Assembly: GCA_947463755.1 (NCBI GenBank)
Contig: CANHUK010000075.1
Coordinates: forward strand, 1 to 7,024
Source: Chitinophagaceae bacterium
GTDB lineage: Bacteria; Bacteroidota; Bacteroidia; Chitinophagales; Chitinophagaceae
Direction of reading: 5' to 3'
Length of the DNA: 7,024 bases
Position numbers and translations under genes: made by a program. Below the pieces are notes generated by a model. It was not told where the DNA came from and did not search any database. It was given only the letters and a program-made list of their open reading frames with translations. This document shows, one piece after another, positions 1 through 5,139 of the stretch. How positions within the stretch are numbered: position 1 is the stretch's first letter; every line of letters starts with the position of its first letter.

Positions 1-1
1 G

Positions 2-871
2 CTGGAAGGCCGACAGATATCCGAACAAGTGCTGGGAATTCATGCAGACAAGAAATTAACCCTCCAACAATACCTTTTCAACAAGGTCAGACCCGAAAAC
101 AGGTCCTATAAATATGATTTCCTCTTTGACAACTGCACCACCCGACTGCGTGATCTGATCCTCACCGCGTTGCCGGAAGAGGGGCGGCAGGTGCGCGTTC
201 CAAGACCCGAAGGACAGACCTTCCGAGAACATTTGTACGCATACCTCGATGGTAATGGCAAGGATTGGTCGAAACTTGGCATCGACATCCTGCTCGGACA
301 GCGGCTGGACCGGATCATGACCGACAACGAAGCCATGTTCCTGCCAGACTATCTTGAAAAGGGGATCGACGGCACCAACGTGAAAGGAAGCCCCCTGGTC
401 ATGGAAAAAGTCATGATCCTGCCCCGTCAGTTTCAGCCGATGCCGACTTCCATGCCTCCAATGAGCCTTATTGTGCTCGGACTGCTCGCCGGACTGATGA
501 TCTGGATTTCCACCCTCAACCGCCCTATCCACGTGAAGATCACCCGGGTAGCAGACTTCCTGTTGTTCTTTCTCACCGGCCTGCTCGGGGTGCTGCTTGT
601 TTTGATGTGGACGGCTACAGACCACCAGATCTGCAAGGATAACATGAACCTGCTATGGGCCCTTCCTTCCCATCTCCCGGCTGCTTTCCTCGCCGGGTCA
701 GGCAAACGATGGGTCAGGGCCTACTTCAAGGGCGTGGCATGGGTATCGGTGATCCTGGTCGTCGGATGGCCGGTACTGCCCCAATCGCTGAACATCTCCC
801 TCATACCCATCATCATCTGGATGGGATACGCAGGATTTCGACACGCCAGGACATCCAATGCGCGCGCATGA
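2..871 (+). CDS. Lnb/DUF4105-family inner-membrane protein, 3' part (putative lipoprotein N-acyltransferase-like)
   Basis: The reading frame is open from the window edge (first full codon at 2-4), so the 5' end is missing. The GTG at 29 is internal and not the start. About 289 residues are visible. The N-terminal half is soluble and carries YDFLFDNCTTRLRD (nt 116-157). Its Asp-Asn-Cys core (Cys codon 134-136) is typical of the DUF4105 domain, renamed after Lnb, the lipoprotein N-acyltransferase of Bacteroides; this Cys is a good candidate for the catalytic one. The C-terminal half has about five hydrophobic segments (roughly nt 464-511, 551-613, 644-694, 725-778, 791-841), with a TDHQ motif and an NLLW motif between the second and third. 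This arrangement of a periplasmic domain plus a membrane bundle is usual for Bacteroidota members. The family call is firm. The acyltransferase activity is inferred, because paralogues of unknown function exist. Its stop overlaps the next gene's ATG. Confidence 0.8.
   Translation: MEGRQISEQVLGIHADKKLTLQQYLFNKVRPENRSYKYDFLFDNCTTRLRDLILTALPEEGRQVRVPRPEGQTFREHLYAYLDGNGKDWSKLGIDILLGQRLDRIMTDNEAMFLPDYLEKGIDGTNVKGSPLVMEKVMILPRQFQPMPTSMPPMSLIVLGLLAGLMIWISTLNRPIHVKITRVADFLLFFLTGLLGVLLVLMWTATDHQICKDNMNLLWALPSHLPAAFLAGSGKRWVRAYFKGVAWVSVILVVGWPVLPQSLNISLIPIIIWMGYAGFRHARTSNARA
868..871 (+). other. ATGA stop/start overlap (translational coupling site)
   Basis: The sequence ATGA at 868-871 contains the ATG of the alpha/beta hydrolase (868-870) and the TGA of the Lnb-like gene (869-871). 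Overlaps of this kind usually mean co-transcription and re-initiation by the terminating ribosome. This makes 868 the preferred start for the hydrolase over an upstream in-frame ATG at 655, which would lie deep inside the preceding gene. Confidence 0.75.
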
Positions 872-1680
872 ACAGGAGCATACCATATCCGGGAGGCCTG
901 ATGCACTATCGAGTGCAGGGCGAGGGCCGGCCGCTTATCCTGCTGCATGGTTTCGGTGAATCCGGCACCATTTGGAATGAGCAGATCGATATCCTGGCCG
1001 CGATCTGCCGGGTGATCGTTCCGGATCTGCCGGGAAGCGGATCCAGTCTGCCCGCAGAAAGTACATCGTTAGATACAATGGATGCATATGCAGCACTCCT
1101 CGGCGCACTGCTGGACGCTGAGGGTCATACCTCCTGCATCATCATCGGCCATAGCATGGGTGGATACATTGCCCTGGCATTCGCGGCACTTTACCCGAAC
1201 CGGCTGGATGGCTTTGGACTTTTTCACGCTACGGCCCTGGCAGATAGTGAACAACGGAAAGCGCTGCGCAGCAAAGGCATCCGATTCATGCAGGAGCATG
1301 GTGCAGCCGCCTTTCTGAAGGAAGTGATACCGGGACTCTACGCCGATTCTTTTCGGGTGTCTTCGGCAGACATTTTACATGAACACATCACAGACACATG
1401 CGCCTGGGCAACCCCGGAGGCCCTCACTGGCTATTACAGCGCGATGATGTCGCGTCCCGATCGCACCCGGGTACTTGCTGATTTTAACAGACCTGTCCTG
1501 ATGGTCTTGGGAGCTCTCGATAAAACCGTAGATTTGAACGAGACACTGCCACAGACGAACCTTTTGCAGTACGGGCATGTTCATATCCTCGAATCAGTAG
1601 CGCACATGGGCATGCGGGAGGATCCTGAACGGTCAGGCGAGATACTGAAGACCTTCATACTGGGCACAAACAAACCCTGA
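868..1680 (+). CDS. alpha/beta hydrolase (MhpC/carboxylesterase-like), 270 aa
   Basis: This is a cytoplasmic alpha/beta-hydrolase-fold enzyme with no signal peptide. The oxyanion-hole motif LLHGFGESG lies at residues 25-33. The nucleophile elbow is GHSMGG (94-99) with Ser96. The likely acid is Asp218 in GALDKTVD, and the base is His246 in SVAHMGMRE, so the catalytic triad is complete. A helical cap lies between about residues 121 and 205. The length is normal for the family. The start at 868 gives an ATGA overlap with the upstream gene. An in-frame ATG at 901 with GGGAGG four bases before it is an alternative, but it would trim the first beta strand. The stop is followed after one base by the next start, so the gene sits in a tight operon. 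The substrate cannot be read from the sequence: esterase, lactonase and C-C hydrolase activities all occur in this family. Confidence 0.88.
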   Translation: MNRSIPYPGGLMHYRVQGEGRPLILLHGFGESGTIWNEQIDILAAICRVIVPDLPGSGSSLPAESTSLDTMDAYAALLGALLDAEGHTSCIIIGHSMGGYIALAFAALYPNRLDGFGLFHATALADSEQRKALRSKGIRFMQEHGAAAFLKEVIPGLYADSFRVSSADILHEHITDTCAWATPEALTGYYSAMMSRPDRTRVLADFNRPVLMVLGALDKTVDLNETLPQTNLLQYGHVHILESVAHMGMREDPERSGEILKTFILGTNKP

Positions 1681-1681
1681 C

Positions 1682-1744
1682 TTGAAAACGACCCGACTCC
1701 TGCTGTCATTGCTGTTCCTGGGCCTGATGCATACATCGGAGGCC
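1682..1744 (+). other. Sec signal peptide of the T9SS cargo protein
   Basis: The first 21 residues are a short basic stretch (MKTTR), a hydrophobic core rich in Leu (LLLSLLFLGL), and a polar end with the small-x-small pattern S-E-A before RHIAGG. There is no Cys at the +1 position, so this is a type I signal peptide and not a lipoprotein signal. T9SS cargo crosses the inner membrane by Sec, which fits the C-terminal sorting domain. This segment is the main argument for the TTG start. Confidence 0.82.
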
Positions 1745-4282
1745 AGGCATATTGCCGGTGGCGAAATGAGTTACGAATATCTCGGCAGCGGTTCTCAGTC
1801 GGGATCAGGGCGCTATCGCATCACCCTTCGCCTTTTCCGCGACTGCCAGTCCAGCGGTTCACAACTGGACCAGACAGCAGCCATCACCGTCTTTCAGACC
1901 GGATTCAACGCAGTATTCAGAGACCTGCAGGTGCCCATCTCCCGGACCGAAACCATCCAGTTGACCAGCCCGGGCCCTTGCATCGACAATGCCCCCAACG
2001 TTTGCTACCAGGTCGGGGTCTACTATGTGGAAGTGGAGCTCCCCTTCTCTGCCAGCGGGTACACGGTTTCCTATCAGCGATGCTGCCGGATAGAGAACAT
2101 CACCAATGTGATGAATTCAAACAACGCGGGCGCCACCTACACAGCCACCATTCCCGGAACATCCCTGCTCGCTTCAGCCCCCAGGAACACAAGTCCCATT
2201 TTCAGAGGATCGGATACCGTACTGATCTGTCAGGACAACCCCTTCATATATGATTTCGGAGCCACGGATCCGGATGGGGATTCCCTTATTTATACCTACG
2301 AGCAGGCATATAATTTTGCACAGACCGGCAGCCCGCAGCCACCCATGGCAGGACCGCCGCCCTACAACAGCCTGAACTACAGCTTCGGCTTCACCGCCGA
2401 CCAGCCCATGGGAACTTCCGTCCGGCTGAATCAGTTCACCGGTCTGATGACCGGCACCGCACCACTGGCGGGGATATATGTAGTGACCGTCGCCGTACTT
2501 GAATACCGCAACGGGGTACTGATCAACAGACATCGCAAAGACCTGCACATTAAAGTAGCCCCCTGCTCCATAGCCGCCGCCGATCTTCAACCGGAATACA
2601 TCAACTGCGACGACTTCACCATCACTTTTCAGAATCGCAATAACAGTCCGTTGATCCGAAGCTATTTTTGGGACTTCAACATCCCCGGGCGAACCGATGA
2701 CACCTCTAACCAGGCAAGACCCACCATCACCTTTCCGGACACCGGCACATACCAGATCCGCCTGATCACCAACCGGAATGAGGATTGTACGGACACCGCA
2801 TACGCAGTAGCCAGGGTGTTCCCAAAATTCAACGCCGGATTCGATGTCATGCAAACATGCCGGAACATCCCATTTAGCTTCCGGGATACCAGCAAAGCAA
2901 CCTTCGGAACCGTCAACTACTGGCGCTGGTCATTCGGTCACCCGGCCATCAACCCGGACACATCGGCATTGCCATCCCCGAATTACACTTATCCGACGAA
3001 CGGCAGTTTTCAGACCCAGCTGATCGTCGCCACCAGCAAGGGGTGTCGGGATACCATCGATAAAACGATCATCGTCTCAGACCAGCCATCGCTGATCGTG
3101 ACAAATGATACCCTTATGTGCGTGGCCGATACCATGCAACTCTCCGCCATAGGCATCGGAACGGTCCGCTGGACGCCGGCAGCAGGCCTCGACAACCCGA
3201 ATAGCCCTACGCCAAGGGCCTATCCCGGCTCACCGACCCGATATTATGTCACCCTGACATCAGCACCGGGCTGCGTGGCGCGGGATTCGGTTTTCCTGGA
3301 TGTCCGCCAATTCGTGACGCTGGACGCAGGCAGGGATACCACCATCTGCCTGGGTGATTCCCTTACATTGACCCCCCAAAGTGACGGTCTCTCCTATCAA
3401 TGGTCGCCGGCAACGACCCTGAATGGTGCCAACCTGAAAAATCCGGTGGCCAGACCCAACCAGACAACCATTTACCAGGTCAATGCCAGCATCGGAACCT
3501 GCGCCGCTACGGATGCCATACGTGTCACCACTGTCCCATATCCCACTATTTCGATTTCTCCAACGGTGGAGCTTTGCTATGGTGACAGCGCCAGGCTATT
3601 GGCCACCGGTGGCATGGACTATCGTTGGACCCCCTCGGCAGGACTGTCATCCGCCTTTATCTCCAACCCTGTCGCCCGACCACAACGAAGTACCACTTAC
3701 CGGGTCGCCGTTCGCGACAACAAAGGATGTCCGAAACCATCCTTCGACACGGTGAGGGTAAATGTACTCCCGCCTGTACCCGCCTACGCGGGCCGCGACA
3801 CTACAGTGGTTGTCGGTCAACCCCTTCAGCTGAACGCCTCCGGCGGTTTCTACTATCTCTGGACCCCACCCGACGGCCTGAACGACCCGAACATCCCCAA
3901 CCCCGTCGGCGAACTGAACGAAGACACCCGGTTCATCCTCAAAGTCACCACCCGCAATGGATGCTTCGCCTATGACACACTCAATGTCAGGGTCTTCAAG
4001 ACGGAACCGGACATCTTCGTACCCACCGCCTTCACCCCCAACAGTGACGGACTGAACGACCTGCTCACGCCGATCCCGGTGGGGATCGAGTCACTGGAAT
4101 TCTTCCGTGTCTACAATCGCTGGGGACAGGAAGTTTTCGCCACTGACCGGATCGGAAAAGGTTGGGATGGAAGACTGAAGAACAGAGAACAGGGAAGTGA
4201 CACCTTCGTGTGGCAGGTGCGTGGCAAGGACTACCTTGGCCGGATCATCTACCGGAAAGGTACCGTGACACTCATCAAATGA
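1682..4282 (+). CDS. Secreted multidomain Ig/PKD protein with CHU_C type B T9SS sorting domain, 866 aa
   Basis: This is a predicted cell-surface or secreted cargo of the type IX secretion system. The start is TTG at 1682; no ATG follows the last in-frame upstream stop, and the next ATG (1727) would remove the signal peptide. Order: signal peptide (residues 1-21, cleavage after SEA); a Cys-rich N-terminal region (22-175) with HIAGGEMSYEY and a YQRCCR motif; a cadherin/He_PIG-like region (about 175-292) with ATDPDGDSLIY; two PKD-like domains (about 295-380 with YFWDFN, and 382-466 with WRWSFG); four Ig-like repeats (469-772); and the CHU_C domain (776-866) with FTPNSDGLND, YNRWGQEVF and WDG. 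Only 1 base separates it from the hydrolase stop, so it is probably co-transcribed. An adhesion or matrix role is inference; no catalytic domain is visible. The 54 bases after it hold no recognisable terminator. Confidence 0.9.
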   Translation: MKTTRLLLSLLFLGLMHTSEARHIAGGEMSYEYLGSGSQSGSGRYRITLRLFRDCQSSGSQLDQTAAITVFQTGFNAVFRDLQVPISRTETIQLTSPGPCIDNAPNVCYQVGVYYVEVELPFSASGYTVSYQRCCRIENITNVMNSNNAGATYTATIPGTSLLASAPRNTSPIFRGSDTVLICQDNPFIYDFGATDPDGDSLIYTYEQAYNFAQTGSPQPPMAGPPPYNSLNYSFGFTADQPMGTSVRLNQFTGLMTGTAPLAGIYVVTVAVLEYRNGVLINRHRKDLHIKVAPCSIAAADLQPEYINCDDFTITFQNRNNSPLIRSYFWDFNIPGRTDDTSNQARPTITFPDTGTYQIRLITNRNEDCTDTAYAVARVFPKFNAGFDVMQTCRNIPFSFRDTSKATFGTVNYWRWSFGHPAINPDTSALPSPNYTYPTNGSFQTQLIVATSKGCRDTIDKTIIVSDQPSLIVTNDTLMCVADTMQLSAIGIGTVRWTPAAGLDNPNSPTPRAYPGSPTRYYVTLTSAPGCVARDSVFLDVRQFVTLDAGRDTTICLGDSLTLTPQSDGLSYQWSPATTLNGANLKNPVARPNQTTIYQVNASIGTCAATDAIRVTTVPYPTISISPTVELCYGDSARLLATGGMDYRWTPSAGLSSAFISNPVARPQRSTTYRVAVRDNKGCPKPSFDTVRVNVLPPVPAYAGRDTTVVVGQPLQLNASGGFYYLWTPPDGLNDPNIPNPVGELNEDTRFILKVTTRNGCFAYDTLNVRVFKTEPDIFVPTAFTPNSDGLNDLLTPIPVGIESLEFFRVYNRWGQEVFATDRIGKGWDGRLKNREQGSDTFVWQVRGKDYLGRIIYRKGTVTLIK
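2564..3079 (+). other. Two tandem PKD-like domains
   Basis: Residues about 295-380 and 382-466 of the cargo protein each show the PKD pattern: an aromatic-rich W-x-F strand (SYFWDFN at 327-333; YWRWSFG at 413-419) followed by an aromatic/Gly turn (FPDTGTYQIRLIT; YPTNGSFQTQLIV). Each has a Cys pair near its ends (C309/C369 and C393/C455) that could form a disulfide. PKD domains are beta-sandwich spacers in extracellular proteins and often support binding or adhesion. Confidence 0.75.
3086..3997 (+). repeat. Four tandem Ig-like protein repeats (about 75 residues each)
   Basis: Residues 469-542, 545-618, 620-696 and 698-772 repeat a common pattern: D-T near the start, Cys-x-x-D, then W-(S/T)-P-x-x-x-L about 17-18 residues later, an NP-x-A-x-P stretch in three of the repeats, and a T-x-Y/F strand followed by a second Cys. 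In repeats 1-3 the two cysteines are exactly 51 residues apart (C480/C531, C556/C607, C632/C683), with Trp at 497, 574 and 649. This matches the Cys-Trp-Cys core of an Ig fold. In repeat 4 the first Cys is Val710 while Trp727 and Cys761 remain. The copies are diverged at the DNA level, so this is an old duplication and not a recent or slippage-prone array. Confidence 0.85.
4007..4282 (+). other. CHU_C gliding-motility-type C-terminal domain (T9SS type B sorting signal)
   Basis: Residues 776-866 of the cargo protein contain the family's landmarks in order: IFVPTAFTPNSDGLND, the strand EFFRVYNRWGQEVF, the turn GKGWDG, a TFVWQV strand, and the terminal RKGTVTLIK. This domain (TIGR04131/CHU_C) directs Bacteroidota proteins through SprA to the cell surface or medium. 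The usual PAPAGTYVW-like segment is here EQGSDTFVW, a mild variant. The domain is complete, and the protein ends right after the last strand as expected. Confidence 0.93.
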
Positions 4283-4336
4283 TCATTGGGCCCGGCTACA
4301 AATGACTGCATAACGGGCATGCATAACCGAAAAATC

Positions 4337-5092
4337 ATGAACAGAAAGATACTCGTAACAGGGGCAACCTCCGGATTCGGCAGAGCCATCGCTGAAAAGT
4401 TTGCGGCTTCAGGAGATGATCTCATCATCACCGGCCGGCGGGCACCGCGACTCCTTGAACTGGCAGAACTGCTCACTGTTAAATATGGCGTCCGGGTACT
4501 GCCGCTGACCTTTGACGTAATGGATCGGAACGCAGTGTTTGAGCACATTGAAGGAATTCCGGAGGCATGGCGCCCGCTGGACATCCTCGTGAACAACGCC
4601 GGACTCGCGCTTGGACGCGATCATTTCGATGTGGCGAGCCTCGATGATTGGGAAACCATGATCGACACCAATCTCAAGGGATTGATGTATGTCACAAAAG
4701 CCACGTTGCCCCTGCTAAATGCTTCAGGAGCCCATATTTTCAACATGGGATCCATCGCCGGAAAGGAAGTCTATGAGAAAGGCAATGGATACTGCGCATC
4801 CAAGCACGCGGTGGACGCCATCAGCAAAGCGATGCGGATAGATCTGTTATCCAAAGGAATTCGTGTTACCGCCATACATCCGGGTGCCGCCGACACCGAA
4901 TTCTCCAATGTACGATTCAAGGGCGATGATGCAATGGCCGCCTCCGTATATGCCGGCTATGAGCCACTCGTGGCGGAAAACATTGCCGACATCGTACATT
5001 ATTGTGCAGGATTACCCGCACATGTCTGCATCAATGACCTGGTGGTGACCTGCTCAGCCCAGGCCAACTCATTCTACCTGCATAGAAAATAA
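4337..5092 (+). CDS. ydfG: YdfG-like NADP-dependent short-chain dehydrogenase, 251 aa
   Basis: This is a classical SDR oxidoreductase. The Rossmann motif TGATSGFG lies at residues 8-15, followed by TGRR (32-35), whose arginines favour NADP(H). DILVNNAGLALG (82-93) and Asn112 in DTNLKG follow. The catalytic set is Ser139, Tyr152 and Lys156 (YCASK). The wording DWETMIDTN, TEFSNVRFKGDD and GLPAHVCIN matches E. coli YdfG closely, a 248-residue enzyme oxidising serine, allo-threonine and 3-hydroxy acids and also reducing malonic semialdehyde. I chose the ATG at 4337 (MNRKILVTG) because it places the first beta strand at the N-terminus as in the family; TTG 4286 and ATG 4319 are in frame but add a tail with no family match. 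It follows the cargo gene by 54 bases, so it may be read from the same transcript. A role tied to secretion is not suggested. The exact substrate is inferred. Confidence 0.88.
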   Translation: MNRKILVTGATSGFGRAIAEKFAASGDDLIITGRRAPRLLELAELLTVKYGVRVLPLTFDVMDRNAVFEHIEGIPEAWRPLDILVNNAGLALGRDHFDVASLDDWETMIDTNLKGLMYVTKATLPLLNASGAHIFNMGSIAGKEVYEKGNGYCASKHAVDAISKAMRIDLLSKGIRVTAIHPGAADTEFSNVRFKGDDAMAASVYAGYEPLVAENIADIVHYCAGLPAHVCINDLVVTCSAQANSFYLHRK

Positions 5093-5139
5093 CCGACCGA
5101 ACGGCATGGAACGCACGTGCAGGATGGTCCGAACGGTCC
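5093..5139. other. Convergent intergenic gap between the dehydrogenase and sprA
   Basis: These 47 bases separate two genes whose stop codons face each other. The sequence CCGAACGG occurs twice (5097-5104 and 5129-5136), and GCACGTGC (5113-5120) is an 8-base palindrome in the middle. No long stem followed by a T-run is present on either strand, so I cannot name a standard intrinsic terminator. The two transcripts may overlap at their 3' ends. Confidence 0.5.

Noticed and set aside
56..625. A 189-codon minus-strand open frame opposite the Lnb-like gene
   Set aside because: The plus-strand protein has a recognisable motif and membrane segments. The antisense product is His/Gln-rich, low-complexity and unlike any family I know.
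655..867. A longer reading frame of the hydrolase starting at ATG 655
   Set aside because: The extra 71 residues lie wholly inside the membrane part of the Lnb-like gene in another frame and show no hydrolase features. The ATG at 868 fits the family and the ATGA overlap.
2174..2854. A 226-codon minus-strand open frame inside the cargo gene
   Set aside because: It lies opposite clear Ig/PKD-coding sequence and shows no domain, signal peptide or membrane pattern. It is a shadow of the plus-strand codon pattern.
4309..4327. A direct repeat GCATAAC (4309-4315 and 4321-4327) as an operator
   Set aside because: It is seven bases, asymmetric, occurs only twice, and there is no regulator nearby. 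Chance is sufficient.
4283..4336. A promoter for the dehydrogenase in the 54-base gap
   Set aside because: I looked for the Bacteroidota pattern of TTG near -33 and TAnnTTTG near -7. TTG at 4286 has only TAACGGGC at a suitable distance, which does not match.
4286..4336. Extended N-terminus of the dehydrogenase from TTG 4286 or ATG 4319
   Set aside because: YdfG-type enzymes begin a few residues before the TGxxxGxG motif. The ATG at 4337 gives that spacing and the extra residues have no family counterpart.
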